A stretch of 55,986 bases of DNA from Oscillospiraceae bacterium (GCA_029098185.1 JAQXNV010000018.1:1-55986), one strand, 5' to 3'. Counted from the stretch's first letter, positions 1-9,830 are shown. Notes: generated by a model not told the origin, from the sequence alone. Made by a program: numbers and translations.

Positions 1-250
1 AACTACAATGATGATGTGACCTGACGTTGCGATTGATGTCGGGACGACGTCGTCATGACGACCGAAAACCGGCCGTGCCGCCGGATTTGCCGCCGGTGAA
101 AACCGGACAAATTATAAAGGATTGTGGTGAAAATAGGGCGAAATCCGCACAAAAGTAACCATAAAAAAAGACCCACCGGATGAATTGCGGTGAGCCGAAA
201 AGCCAGTCCGTAGAAGGAAAAACCAGCGGTTTATGGCGGACTTATGCGGG
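1..250. other. Intergenic stretch with no confident gene
   Basis: I find no convincing coding region here, because short open frames are interrupted in all frames. On the minus strand a TATAAT box (about 118-113) is followed by GC-rich near-repeats of CCGGCGGCA and then a 17-codon frame beginning ATGACGACG near 58 that stops before the window edge. The stretch may be the leader of a minus-strand gene lying left of the window or simply a spacer. Confidence 0.4.
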
Positions 251-290
251 TAAACGAAAGACCCCCGAAGCACTTGGCCTCGGGGGTTTT
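251..290 (-). terminator. Terminator-like hairpin downstream of the tRNA
   Basis: CCCCCGA and TCGGGGG form a 7-bp GC-rich stem around a short loop. It lies just downstream of the minus-strand tRNA. The T-rich tract is clearer in the plus direction (GGGGGTTTT) than in the minus (TCTTTCGTTT), so it may act both ways. Confidence 0.6.
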
Positions 291-293
291 GTG

Positions 294-370
<77 letters not shown>

Positions 371-404
371 ATATGGTAGTTGCTTTCTTTCAGCGACTTT
401 TTAT

Positions 405-433
405 ATTATACAATGGTCGTGTGAAAAAGTCAA
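405..433 (-). promoter_or_regulatory. Promoter of the fMet tRNA gene
   Basis: Reading the minus strand, TTGACT (433-428) is followed after exactly 17 bases by TATAAT (410-405). Transcription would start about 28 bases upstream of the tRNA 5' end. It is a near-perfect sigma-A promoter. Confidence 0.8.
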
Positions 434-487
434 CTACTTTTTTGCATTTTTTTAAAAAAGTTGCAAGATCCCCTTTTCCGGTCGGAT

Positions 488-1687
488 CTAGTGGCGCGGC
501 TTATAGGGATCCTTATGGGAACGGCGGCCAAGCCGCAGGAGCAGCAGCACCAAAATCAGCAGCAGAATGATGCACAATACCACCAGCCCGCCAATGAGAT
601 AGCTGGCAAAGGGCTCATTGCCATAATATACGTTCCGGTTGCCGTATAGCGTAACGTTGCCGCCGGCCCCGTTCTTTTCTTCGGTATCGTGGGTCGTTCC
701 CGCAGCATCGTCCGCCTTTGCTTTTTCCTGCGTCGATCCCTCACTGTTGGACGATGCTTTACTGCTTCCGCTTGTCGCCGAAGCAGAAGCTGTGTGCTTT
801 GAGGCAGGATAACTGGAAGCACTGGAATGGGATGTGGTGATGCCCATACTGTTTTTAGATGTGTTGGCAGAACCCATTGCGGACGATGTGCTGGAGGACG
901 ATTCCTGTTCCTGCCGGGTAGCCGTCACCACATAGGTAGTAGACGCTTTTCCGTTTTCCGCCGTCACCTGGATGGTGAAGGTGGTGGGAACGCCGGCCCC
1001 TTTCAGATTTTTTCGGTTGATCCGGATGGTGCCGCCGTCCTTTGCTTCTGTTGCAAAGGAAAGAGACCGGACCGAAAAGGGCACAGACAGCGTATATTCC
1101 GTCACTTCTGGTGAAAAATTCGGCGTCAGCACCCCGTCAGAGGGGATCAGTTTTGTCAGCAGTGCATCTCCGGACAGCAGCCGTTCCATTTCCAGGGGCA
1201 ATGTCCCTGTGCAGGGATCACTGATCTTTTCCAGTTGATCGTCTACCATTTGGTCTACCGTGATCTGGAGCTCTGAAGATCCAACGGCGGCATCCTCGTT
1301 GACGTCAAACACGAGGGTACAGCAAATACCGCCGTCAGTGGAGACGGTTTGTCCAGCAGAGGCGAAAACTGCTTTTGCCCCACTGGCGGTATAGCGGGCT
1401 TGAAACGTGTCGCTGTCGGCGCCGCTGGGCCCTTCCATCTTTACAAGGGTCAGATCAGATGCTGCATAGGAAAGGCGCAGTCGAAACGCCAGAAGAGATG
1501 TGGGGCGGCTGCTCTGAAACCGAGCGGTGACACGGCAGGTTTTTCCGCGGGCAGCGGGCATAGGGTCGGCGGTGAGGGAAAGGGAGATGCTGGGCGCTTC
1601 TGCGGCGGACACAGGGCGGCAGGTCCAAAGACCAAGACAGAGCAGCAGAAGCAGAAGGATTCCGGAAAGACAGATGGCGCGCTTCAT
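488..1687 (-). CDS. Secreted, membrane-anchored protein with cohesin-like and cadherin-like domains
   Basis: This 399-residue protein has a signal peptide (residues 1-30, a long leucine core ending near SAAEA). A beta-sandwich of about residues 35-165 follows, whose pattern (ARGKTCRVTARF..., FRLRLSY) resembles cohesin folds. Residues about 175-260 carry the cadherin-like repeat signature (L..S.GVLTPNFSP..TEYTLSV, PF12733 type). A low-complexity Ser/Thr/Ala linker (about 260-350) leads to a C-terminal transmembrane helix and a short basic tail. The architecture implies an extracellular adhesive or scaffold-like domain displayed from the membrane; no catalytic site is visible. The ATG at 1687 is taken as start; a TTG three bases upstream is equally well spaced from a GAGGAAG site. 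It stands alone. Domain names are inferred from pattern, not from a search. Confidence 0.75.
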   Translation of the reverse strand: MKRAICLSGILLLLLLCLGLWTCRPVSAAEAPSISLSLTADPMPAARGKTCRVTARFQSSRPTSLLAFRLRLSYAASDLTLVKMEGPSGADSDTFQARYTASGAKAVFASAGQTVSTDGGICCTLVFDVNEDAAVGSSELQITVDQMVDDQLEKISDPCTGTLPLEMERLLSGDALLTKLIPSDGVLTPNFSPEVTEYTLSVPFSVRSLSFATEAKDGGTIRINRKNLKGAGVPTTFTIQVTAENGKASTTYVVTATRQEQESSSSTSSAMGSANTSKNSMGITTSHSSASSYPASKHTASASATSGSSKASSNSEGSTQEKAKADDAAGTTHDTEEKNGAGGNVTLYGNRNVYYGNEPFASYLIGGLVVLCIILLLILVLLLLRLGRRSHKDPYKPRH

Positions 1688-1896
1688 CAAATCGGGTCAC
1701 TTCCTCGTTCTAATCTCTCCTATGGTATCATATTCCATAGGAAAGAAACAAGGGTGGGGAGCACAAATCGTGTCGATTTACATAAATTATAGGGGAACGC
1801 CATCGAATTTAAAAATAATGTGAATTTTTCTTGAATTTTTAACGAGGGTTTGGTATACTAATACTATCTATCAATCCATCTGCGGAGGTGAGTTTC

Positions 1897-2466
1897 TTGC
1901 TTTTTAAAGTGCACTCCTTCTCGGACTTTCTGTGGATGATGCTCTGGAACGTGCTAGTCATTGCATTGCTTCACGCGATTCTGCTGTACTGCTGCGTCAA
2001 GCTGTCGCCGGAAGCAATGAACTATGAGCGTCCGCGGTTTGCACCGAAAAAATGGGAGAACAACGGTAAATTTTACCGGGATAAGCTAAAGATCAACGCC
2101 TGGAAGGATTATATGCCCCAGTACGTTGGCAAGGATGGCTTCTCCAAAGAAAGCCTGGAAAAAGATGTGACGCTGCCCTATCTGGAGGAATTTTTAACGG
2201 AGACCTGCCGGGGAGAATGGTATCACGCGACCTGCCTGTGGGGATTGCCCTTCCTGCTCTTTGCCAACCCGCCCCTGTACGGCATTTCCTTTTCGCTGAT
2301 CCTCACGGTGATCCACGGCGCCTGTGTGGTGATCCAGCGGTACAACCGGTTCCGCCTGCTGATCCTGCGAAAAAAACTGCTGCGGGATGCCCGTCGGAGC
2401 CAGCAATCTGCCACTGCGGTCGTGGTGCCGGTGGCAGCGGGCACTACCGAAAAATCCGCCTCCTGA
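1897..2466 (+). CDS. CrtO-like (glycosyl-diaponeurosporenoate acyltransferase family) membrane protein
   Basis: The product has 189 residues with an N-terminal membrane segment (about 8-32) and two C-terminal hydrophobic segments. Between them is the family-like motif KLKINAWKDYMP, and near the end the QRYNR motif seen in CrtO-type acyltransferases of staphyloxanthin synthesis. No carotenoid genes surround it, so the substrate is probably another lipid or glycolipid. TTG at 1897 is preferred because GGAGG lies 9 bases upstream; the GTG at 1888 would overlap that site. The C-terminus is alanine/valine-rich. The family call rests on motif resemblance; the biochemical role here is unknown. Confidence 0.65.
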   Translation: MLFKVHSFSDFLWMMLWNVLVIALLHAILLYCCVKLSPEAMNYERPRFAPKKWENNGKFYRDKLKINAWKDYMPQYVGKDGFSKESLEKDVTLPYLEEFLTETCRGEWYHATCLWGLPFLLFANPPLYGISFSLILTVIHGACVVIQRYNRFRLLILRKKLLRDARRSQQSATAVVVPVAAGTTEKSAS

Positions 2467-2477
2467 ACTGGGGGAAC

Positions 2478-2510
2478 AAAAACCGTCTCTGCTTTGGAGA
2501 CGGTTTTTTC
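2478..2510. terminator. Bidirectional terminator
   Basis: AAACCGTCTC and GAGACGGTTT form a 10-bp stem with a 7-base loop, flanked by A-runs on the left and T-runs on the right. It lies between converging genes and can serve both. Confidence 0.85.
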
Positions 2511-2511
2511 T

Positions 2512-3186
2512 TTAGGAACGATTGCGCATTTGGACAAAGGCGGATAACTCCTCCGGCTGGTCCATGAGGATCTTTGCCCCGGCGTGGATCAGCTCCATAG
2601 ATGTGCGAAAGCCCCAGGTCACGCCGATAGTTTCCACCTGGGCGTTCTGGCCGGTACGCATATCCACATCACTGTCGCCAATGTAAAGGCACTGTTCCCT
2701 GGGGCAGCCCGTTTCCTTTAAAATGGCGTAGATGCCGTCGGGGGCCGGCTTTTTCGGGAAGCCGTCTATCTGGCCCCGGCACACATCGAAAGGGATCTCC
2801 GGGTACAGCGCGCTGACGACTCGCTTTGTCATGGCGTCGGGCTTGTTGGAGAATACGGCCAAGGAAACGCCGCTTTCCGAAAGCGTTTGGAGCATGGGGC
2901 GCACGCCCTTGTATTCCGTCACCAGATGGAGCGGGTCGCTGGCATATAACGCATTATAAATAGAAAGGAGCTGCTGATACTGTTCCTCGGTATAGCTGCC
3001 AAGAGATTCCGTCAACAGCCGCTGGAGCAGCACATGAACACCGCTGCCCACCATGTATTGGATCTTGTGGATGTCGTCCACCGGAGGGAAGCCGCATTGG
3101 GTTAAGGCCGTATTGCAGAAATAGTGGAGGGAGCGCAGGGTGTTGGACAAGGTGCCGTCTAAATCAAAAATACAAAGGGAGATCAT
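2512..3186 (-). CDS. HAD-superfamily phosphatase (phosphoglycolate phosphatase-like)
   Basis: This is a 224-residue haloacid-dehalogenase hydrolase. Motif I is FDLDGTL at residues 7-13 with the nucleophilic aspartate, motif II/III is VFSNKPD in the middle, and motif IV is YIGDSDVDM near residue 170. The alpha-helical cap between motifs I and II is of the Gph/PGMB type. Likely substrates are small phosphate esters such as 2-phosphoglycolate or a sugar phosphate, but the sequence does not decide this. The gene is monocistronic, convergent with the CrtO-like gene and divergent from the malic enzyme gene. A minus-strand TATACT at 3230-3225 may be its -10 box. Confidence 0.85.
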   Translation of the reverse strand: MISLCIFDLDGTLSNTLRSLHYFCNTALTQCGFPPVDDIHKIQYMVGSGVHVLLQRLLTESLGSYTEEQYQQLLSIYNALYASDPLHLVTEYKGVRPMLQTLSESGVSLAVFSNKPDAMTKRVVSALYPEIPFDVCRGQIDGFPKKPAPDGIYAILKETGCPREQCLYIGDSDVDMRTGQNAQVETIGVTWGFRTSMELIHAGAKILMDQPEELSAFVQMRNRS

Positions 3187-3275
3187 AAGGAGCCTCTTTT
3201 CTTAAACATTCGATCTTATGATACAGTATACCACAACACGCCCCCGGAACAAAGGGAAAATTGTGGCGGGAACAG

Positions 3276-3303
3276 TTGCGAAATTTCATTTGTGTGCTAT
3301 ACT
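3276..3303 (+). promoter_or_regulatory. Probable promoter of the malic enzyme gene
   Basis: TTGCGA (3276-3281) and TATACT (3298-3303) are separated by 16 bases, 33 bases upstream of the malic enzyme ATG. Confidence 0.55.
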
Positions 3304-3335
3304 GAGAGAAAGACTTGGAAAAGGAGCGGATACGC

Positions 3336-4508
3336 ATGAATATTGGAGAAGTGGCACTGGAAAAGCATCGGGAATGGAAGGGCAAGATCGAAGTGGTCCC
3401 CACCTGCCCGCTGGAGTCAGCAGAGGATCTGTCCATCGCCTATACGCCGGGCGTTGCGTCGCCCTGTGTGGAGATCAGCAAGGACAAGGAGAAGGTCTAT
3501 GACTACTGCCGCAAGGGCAATCTGGTGGCCGTCGTCACCGATGGCACCGCTGTGCTGGGGTTGGGCGACATCGGCCCCGAAGCAGGGATGCCGGTCATGG
3601 AGGGCAAAGCTGTCCTGTTCAAGGCTTTCGGCGATGTGGACGCGTTCCCTATCTGCCTTGCCACCAAAGATGTAGAGGAGATCGTGGAGACGGTCAAGCG
3701 CATCGCGCCTTCCTTTGGCGGCATCAATCTGGAGGACATTGCCGCGCCCCGATGCTTTGAGATCGAGCGGCGGCTCAAAGAAGAGCTGGACATCCCGGTC
3801 TTTCACGATGACCAGCACGGCACAGCCATCGTCGTGCTGGCAGCCACCCTCAATGCGCTGCGCCTGGTGAAAAAGGACATCACAGAGATCAAAGCCGTCG
3901 TCAACGGCGCTGGCGCAGCGGGCATTGCCTGCACCCGGCTGCTGCTGGAGGCCGGCCTGAAAAACGTCGTCATGTGCGACATTAACGGTGCGCTGTATCC
4001 CGGAAAAGCGGGCATGAATCCGGCTCAGGATGACATGGCGCGGCGGACCAATCCGCAAAAGGAGACCGGCACCCTGGCCGATGCAGTCAAGGGCGCAGAC
4101 TTCTTCCTGGGCGTGTCAGCCGCTGGCTGCCTGAAGCCGGAAATGGTGGAAACCATGGCCAAAGACGCCATTATTTTCGCTATGGCCAACCCCACGCCGG
4201 AGATCTTCCCCGACGAGGCAAAGAAAGCCGGGGCCAGAGTTGTGGGCACCGGCCGGTCTGACTTCCCGAACCAGATCAACAATGTATTGGTGTTCCCGGG
4301 CCTGTTCCGAGGCGCTCTGGATGTCCGGGCAAAAGAGATCAACAACGAGATGAAGCTGGCGGCGGCCATGGCCATTGCCAACTACATTCCGGAAAACGAG
4401 CTGACGGAGGAAAACATCATCCCAAAGGCATTGGATCGGGGCGTGGCCAACGCTGTAGCAGAGGCGGTAAAAGAAGCCGCTGTCCGCACCGGCGTCGCCA
4501 GGATCTGA
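3336..4508 (+). CDS. NAD(P)-dependent malic enzyme
   Basis: This enzyme decarboxylates L-malate to pyruvate with reduction of NAD(P). The 390-residue length fits the short bacterial form. The catalytic tyrosine lies in AYTPGVA and the lysine in the [11 protein letters not shown] stretch. Metal-binding acidic residues occur in NLEDI and in [10 protein letters not shown] Rossmann nucleotide-binding loop follows as [13 protein letters not shown], then an NPTPEI motif. ATG at 3336 is chosen because AAGGAG lies 9 bases upstream; a TTG at 3315 precedes that site and is unlikely. Cofactor preference cannot be read with confidence. It is a single gene, close to pyruvate-consuming acetolactate synthase. 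Confidence 0.93.
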   Translation: MNIGEVALEKHREWKGKIEVVPTCPLESAEDLSIAYTPGVASPCVEISKDKEKVYDYCRKGNLVAVVTDGTAVLGLGDIGPEAGMPVMEGKAVLFKAFGDVDAFPICLATKDVEEIVETVKRIAPSFGGINLEDIAAPRCFEIERRLKEELDIPVFHDDQHGTAIVVLAATLNALRLVKKDITEIKAVVNGAGAAGIACTRLLLEAGLKNVVMCDINGALYPGKAGMNPAQDDMARRTNPQKETGTLADAVKGADFFLGVSAAGCLKPEMVETMAKDAIIFAMANPTPEIFPDEAKKAGARVVGTGRSDFPNQINNVLVFPGLFRGALDVRAKEINNEMKLAAAMAIANYIPENELTEENIIPKALDRGVANAVAEAVKEAAVRTGVARI

Positions 4509-4775
4509 CAAAAAGGACAGGAGAAGGCGTATTTTTGCGGAGAAAAGCGAAAATTACCTATGATTTTGCTAAAAATTCCACGATGCGGGAAAAGATTTTT
4601 GAAAAGAACTCCTTATTTTTCGAATAAAGAAAAATGAATCCAAAAATATCAGATATAATATTTTTGTTCATCACATCAGCTTCACAATAGAGGGGTATCC
4701 TAAAATCATCGGCAAAGAAAACAAACACGATTTGAAAAATCCCTGCAATTGTTTATCGAAAAGGAGTTGAGCAGG

Positions 4776-6104
4776 ATGAATCAAGAACCATTTAACGCCA
4801 ACGACGGTGCCCAGTGGACTGCTCCGCAGGTGCACTGGAACGGCAGCAATTATAGCTCCGGCGGCGGCAAACCGCCAAAGAGAGAAAAACCACCTAAGCA
4901 AAAGAAGGAAAAATCTTCCGCTAACCACAATCTGCGCACGACGATCATCGCCTGTGCCTGTAGCTGTCTTGTCGCGTCAGCGGCGTCAGTCGGCGGCTTT
5001 GCGGCATTGGTGGGTACCGGCGTCATCCCGCTGGGCGGCAGCACAACTGCCCAGGCGGACAGCAGTGAGAGCACTTCGTCGAAAAACCAGATCACGGCTA
5101 CCAACAACGTCAATACCCACAGCACCGAGGAGGAACCTCTCCAGGCGTCTGCGGCCAAGGCGCTCAAATCCGTCGTGCTGATCCAGGCGTATACCAAGAG
5201 CGGCGGCACCTCCTATGGCGCTTATTACGGGTTTAATTTCTCCTTTGGCGATAACACAGAAGGCAACACCGAGCAGCTTTCCAGCGAAGGCTCCGGCGTC
5301 ATCGCCACCGCCGACGGATATATCATTACCAACCACCATGTGGTAGACGGGGCCAGTTCCCTGAAGGTGACGCTGCCCAGCGGCGACACCTATGACGCTA
5401 AGCTCATCGGCAGCGACAGCGCTACAGACCTTGCCTTGCTGAAGATCAACGCCAGCAATCTGGATGCGGCCGAGTTCGGTTCTTCCGGAGAGCTGCAGGT
5501 CGGCGACCGGGTCATGGCTGTGGGCAACCCAGGCGGCTCGGAGTTCCAGTCCAGCGTGACCTTCGGTTACGTTTCGGCGCTGAACCGGACCGTGACGACC
5601 CAGAGCGAGTATCAGATCACCTGTATCCAGACCGACGCGGCCATCAATCCCGGTAACTCCGGCGGCGCCCTGGTCAACACACAGGGACAGGTCGTGGGGA
5701 TCAATTCCTCTAAGATCGTCAGCACCAGCTATGAGGGCCTCGGCTTTGCTATCCCCATCGACACCGCCCTCCCCATCATCAATGACCTGCGGGAGAACGG
5801 CTATGTGAAGAACCGGGCAGCGCTGGGTATCAGCGGCCAGTATGTGGACAGCATGACAGCCCAGTATTATGGCTTTGCCAAGGGCTATTATGTGTCGAAG
5901 GTCAACAATGAATCGGCCAAAAAGGCCGGCCTCACCCGGGGAGACATCATCACCAAGGTGGACGGCAAAGAGCTGACTTCCGCCAATGCGCTGACGTCGC
6001 AGCTTTTGGAGAAATCCATCGGCGATACGGTGACATTGACGGTCGACCGGGACGGCAAGGAGCTGACCATGGAGGTCACGCTGCAAGCGTACTCCGAATC
6101 TTAA
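4776..6104 (+). CDS. htrA: HtrA/DegP-like membrane-anchored serine protease with PDZ domain
   Basis: This is an extracytoplasmic quality-control protease of 442 residues. The N-terminal cytoplasmic tail is rich in Gly, Pro and Lys (about 1-52), followed by one transmembrane segment (about 55-83). The trypsin-like domain shows the full triad: His in NHHVVDGA, Asp in ATDLALLKI, and Ser in NPGNSGGAL. A single PDZ domain closes the protein (about 345-435), containing KKAGLTRGDIITKVDG. ATG at 4776 has AAGGAG nine bases upstream; the upstream TTG at 4749 lacks a site. It is monocistronic and followed by a strong hairpin. Substrates would be misfolded envelope proteins. Confidence 0.92.
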   Translation: MNQEPFNANDGAQWTAPQVHWNGSNYSSGGGKPPKREKPPKQKKEKSSANHNLRTTIIACACSCLVASAASVGGFAALVGTGVIPLGGSTTAQADSSESTSSKNQITATNNVNTHSTEEEPLQASAAKALKSVVLIQAYTKSGGTSYGAYYGFNFSFGDNTEGNTEQLSSEGSGVIATADGYIITNHHVVDGASSLKVTLPSGDTYDAKLIGSDSATDLALLKINASNLDAAEFGSSGELQVGDRVMAVGNPGGSEFQSSVTFGYVSALNRTVTTQSEYQITCIQTDAAINPGNSGGALVNTQGQVVGINSSKIVSTSYEGLGFAIPIDTALPIINDLRENGYVKNRAALGISGQYVDSMTAQYYGFAKGYYVSKVNNESAKKAGLTRGDIITKVDGKELTSANALTSQLLEKSIGDTVTLTVDRDGKELTMEVTLQAYSES

Positions 6105-6146
6105 TTATTTTTGCGTACGACGACTTTTTCATATATCTTCTTTCCC

Positions 6147-6185
6147 GAATACGGCAGGACAAACGTCCTGCCGTATTCAGTTTTG
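6147..6185 (+). terminator. Terminator of htrA
   Basis: GAATACGGCAGGAC and GTCCTGCCGTATTC form a perfect 14-bp stem with a 4-base loop, followed by AGTTTTG. The T-tract is short but the stem is very stable. Confidence 0.75.
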
Positions 6186-6250
6186 CAGAAGATCGGTTTA
6201 CCCGGCAGTAGGGCAGCGGGAACGCTGGCTTTTTGATGGGGAAAAAAGAG

Positions 6251-6279
6251 TTGACGGAATTTTGACAAAATAGTATAAT
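6251..6279 (+). promoter_or_regulatory. Promoter of ilvBN with a CodY-box-like spacer
   Basis: TTGACG (6251-6256) and TATAAT (6274-6279) are spaced by 17 bases. The spacer contains AATTTTGACAAAATA (6258-6272), which matches 12 of 15 positions of the CodY consensus known from low-GC Firmicutes. The promoter call is strong; the CodY reading is only suggestive. Confidence 0.75.
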
Positions 6280-6333
6280 AAAACGTAATTATCTAATTTT
6301 GAAGGGAAACAGTTTGAAAGGAGGACTGTCACA

Positions 6334-7953
6334 ATGATCAGTGGAGCAGAAATCATGGTAAAATGTCTCCAGAACGAGGGCGTGACCATGGCGTTTGGGT
6401 ATCCGGGCGCGGTGATCTGCCCGTTTTACGACGAATTGTTGAAAACAGAAATCCGGCATATCCTGGTGCGCAGCGAACAAAATGCGGCTCACGCTGCCAG
6501 CGGCTATGCCAGAACCAGCGGTAAACCCGGCGTCTGCATTGCAACGTCCGGTCCTGGCGCCACCAACCTGATCACCGGGCTGGCGGGAGCCTATATGGAT
6601 TCCATCCCGATGATCGCCATTACCGGCCAGGTCAATTCCGAACTGCTGGGCAGAGATGTGTTCCAGGAAGCCGACATCACCGGCGCCTGCGAATCCTTTA
6701 CAAAGCACAGCTATCTGGTAAAGCGAACAGAGGATCTGCCGCGGGTCTTTAAGGAGGCGTTCCATATCGCCACCACTGGCCGGCCCGGCCCGGTCCTCAT
6801 CGATGTGCCGGTAGATGTGCAGGAAAAGCAGATCGAGGAATTCGTTTATCCGGAAGAGGCCAGCATCCTCGGCTATAAGCCCAAGACAAAGGGCCATGAG
6901 ATGCAGATCAAAAAAGCCCTGGAGGTCATCTCCAAGGCAAAACGACCGGTCATCTGCTGCGGCGGCGGCGTCGTGCTGGCCGGCGCCAGAGAGGAAATGA
7001 TCCGCTTTGCCACAAAGAGCGGCATCCCCATGGTCTCCACCATGATGGGTATCGGCGTGGTGCCCATGGACAGCGACATCTACCTGGGCATGATCGGTTC
7101 CCACGGCAAGCCCTACGCCAACAAGGCCATGAATAACGCCGACGTCATCATCCTGTGCGGCGCCCGTGTCGGCGACCGCGCAGTGTCCTCCCCGGATATT
7201 CTGGAGGCCAGGGCCACCATTATCCACATCGACATCGACCCGGCGGAGATCGGCAAAAATATGCGGGCAGATGTGCCGATCGTCGGCGACATCCAGGGCG
7301 TTCTGCAATCGCTGGGGGACCAGTGTGAGCGGGTGGACTGCGACAATTGGCGCGTCACCGTCAGCGAGTGGAAGAAGTCCTACGTTTCCACCGGCGTGCC
7401 GAGAGAGGATTTCGTGGAGCCACGGTCCTTTATCACCGATCTTTCCGGCATGATGGAGGAGGAAGCCATCCTTTGTGCCGACGTGGGCCAGAACCAGATC
7501 TGGGCCGCCCGGAACTTTAACGTCAAGGAAGGCCGGTTCCTCACCTCCGGCGGCATGGGCGTTATGGGCTACGCCTTGCCGGCGGCTATTGGCGCAAAGC
7601 TGGCCAAGCCCCACCGGCAGGTGGTGGCCGTCTGCGGCGACGGTTCCTTCCAGATGCAGATGTGCGAATTGGCTACAGCTTGTCAGCACGGCGTGGTGGT
7701 CAAGCTGATCATCATGGAAAACGGCAAACTGGGCATGGTCCGGGAAGTTCAGGATAAGAAATTCGGCGGCCGGCAGACGGCGGTAGACCTGAGCGGCGAC
7801 CCGGATTTCGTGAAGCTGGTAGAAGCCTATGGCATCAAGGCGCTCCGGGCCCACAACAACGCGGAAGCAAGAGTGCTGGCCAAGGAAATGCTGGACTGTG
7901 AAGGCTCCTGCGTGCTGGTCTGCAACGTAGACCCCAAGACCCCAACATTATAA
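6334..7953 (+). CDS. ilvB: Acetolactate synthase, large catalytic subunit
   Basis: This ThDP-dependent enzyme condenses two pyruvates to 2-acetolactate, or pyruvate with 2-oxobutyrate, as the first common step of valine, leucine and isoleucine synthesis. The 539 residues show the N-terminal ThDP pyrimidine domain with the activating glutamate in VRSEQNAAHAA and the TSGPGATN loop. A central FAD-type domain follows, then the C-terminal ThDP diphosphate motif beginning VCGDGSFQM and ending LIIMEN. The length is slightly shorter than many homologues. GGAGG lies 9 bases before the ATG. ilvN begins 17 bases after the stop, so the two subunits are co-transcribed. Confidence 0.95.
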   Translation: MISGAEIMVKCLQNEGVTMAFGYPGAVICPFYDELLKTEIRHILVRSEQNAAHAASGYARTSGKPGVCIATSGPGATNLITGLAGAYMDSIPMIAITGQVNSELLGRDVFQEADITGACESFTKHSYLVKRTEDLPRVFKEAFHIATTGRPGPVLIDVPVDVQEKQIEEFVYPEEASILGYKPKTKGHEMQIKKALEVISKAKRPVICCGGGVVLAGAREEMIRFATKSGIPMVSTMMGIGVVPMDSDIYLGMIGSHGKPYANKAMNNADVIILCGARVGDRAVSSPDILEARATIIHIDIDPAEIGKNMRADVPIVGDIQGVLQSLGDQCERVDCDNWRVTVSEWKKSYVSTGVPREDFVEPRSFITDLSGMMEEEAILCADVGQNQIWAARNFNVKEGRFLTSGGMGVMGYALPAAIGAKLAKPHRQVVAVCGDGSFQMQMCELATACQHGVVVKLIIMENGKLGMVREVQDKKFGGRQTAVDLSGDPDFVKLVEAYGIKALRAHNNAEARVLAKEMLDCEGSCVLVCNVDPKTPTL

Positions 7954-7969
7954 GAAGGAGGACGCTGAC

Positions 7970-8464
7970 ATGAAATATACCCTTTCTGTATCTGTAGAAA
8001 ACCAGCCGGGCGTTCTCTCCAAGGTTTCCGGATTATTCTCCCGCCGCGGCTTCAACATCGACAGCCTGGCGGTTGGCGAAACAGAGGATCCGGCCATCTC
8101 CTGCATCACCATCGTGGTGGACGGCGATGAGCACATCGTGGAGCAGGTGGAAAAGCAGCTCAACAAGGTGATCCAGGTCATCAAGGTCCGCAACCTCACC
8201 GAGCACGGCAACTTTTTAAGCTGCGAGCTGGCGCTGATCAAGGTGTCCTGCAACCATAAGCAGCGCACCGAGATCATGCAGATCGCCGGCGCTATGCGGG
8301 CAAAGGTAGTGGATGTGGCCACCAATTCCATCACCCTGCAGATCGCCGCCGACAGTGAACGCATCGAGGCGCTGACCAATCTGTTGCGGCCTTACGGCAT
8401 CAAGGAGAGCATCTGCACCGGCACCATCGCCATGGAGCGGGGCGTCATCAAAGCGAAAAAATAA
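7970..8464 (+). CDS. ilvN: Acetolactate synthase, small regulatory subunit
   Basis: This is the ACT-domain regulatory partner of IlvB, which stimulates catalysis and carries valine feedback inhibition. The 164 residues begin with the classic ACT pattern: YTLSVSVENQPGVLSKVSG, then FSRRGFNIDSLAVG. A second C-terminal regulatory domain follows, with IMQIAGAMRAKVVDV and an ending like that of full-length IlvH/IlvN. AGGAGG precedes the ATG. It shares the ilvB promoter, and ilvC follows 114 bases later on its own promoter. Confidence 0.95.
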   Translation: MKYTLSVSVENQPGVLSKVSGLFSRRGFNIDSLAVGETEDPAISCITIVVDGDEHIVEQVEKQLNKVIQVIKVRNLTEHGNFLSCELALIKVSCNHKQRTEIMQIAGAMRAKVVDVATNSITLQIAADSERIEALTNLLRPYGIKESICTGTIAMERGVIKAKK

Positions 8465-8513
8465 GCGATTTGCAAAAATTCTATGAATTCTGTAAGATTC
8501 TGGACAGAAGCAA

Positions 8514-8542
8514 TTGCATTCAGCGCTGTAAAGCGGTATAAT
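8514..8542 (+). promoter_or_regulatory. Promoter of ilvC
   Basis: TTGCAT (8514-8519) and TATAAT (8537-8542) have 17-bp spacing. This gives ilvC transcription independent of ilvBN. Confidence 0.7.
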
Positions 8543-8557
8543 AAATTCGATATTTGA

Positions 8558-9595
<1,038 letters not shown>

Positions 9596-9623
9596 TTTTC
9601 CAAAAGTTCCTTATCACATAACG

Positions 9624-9668
9624 ACCCCCGTTCTTACCGAGATTTTGGTGAGAGCGGGGGATTTTTTT
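9624..9668 (+). terminator. Terminator of ilvC
   Basis: CCCCCGTTCTTACC pairs with GGTGAGAGCGGGGG (with G:U pairs) and is followed by ATTTTTTT. Confidence 0.88.
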
Positions 9669-9684
9669 GCGCGCAAAGCGCCTT

Positions 9685-9830
9685 TTTTCCCCGCTAAGGG
9701 GAGGTGGCATAGCGCGCCCGTATCGAAAGGGTATCCTATAGAGCAGCCGTTTTGTAGGAGTTCGTACTGTCAGCCTGCCTTGCAGACAGCCCAGACACCG
9801 TTGATTCCCCCTGCGAGGGAGCAAGAAAGG
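9685..9830. repeat. Possible degenerate intergenic repeat
   Basis: The left edge reads TTTCCCCGCTAAGGGGAGGTGG and the right edge TTCCCCCTGCGAGGGAGC, each a small CCCC/GGGG fold-back enclosing non-coding DNA. This layout resembles short interspersed repeats of Oscillospirales genomes, and a CCCCTAAAGGGG motif recurs at 22348. Only a genome-wide comparison could establish it. Confidence 0.25.

Noticed and set aside
3315..3335. Upstream TTG start for the malic enzyme gene
   Set aside because: It precedes the AAGGAG ribosome site, which is correctly spaced only for the ATG at 3336.
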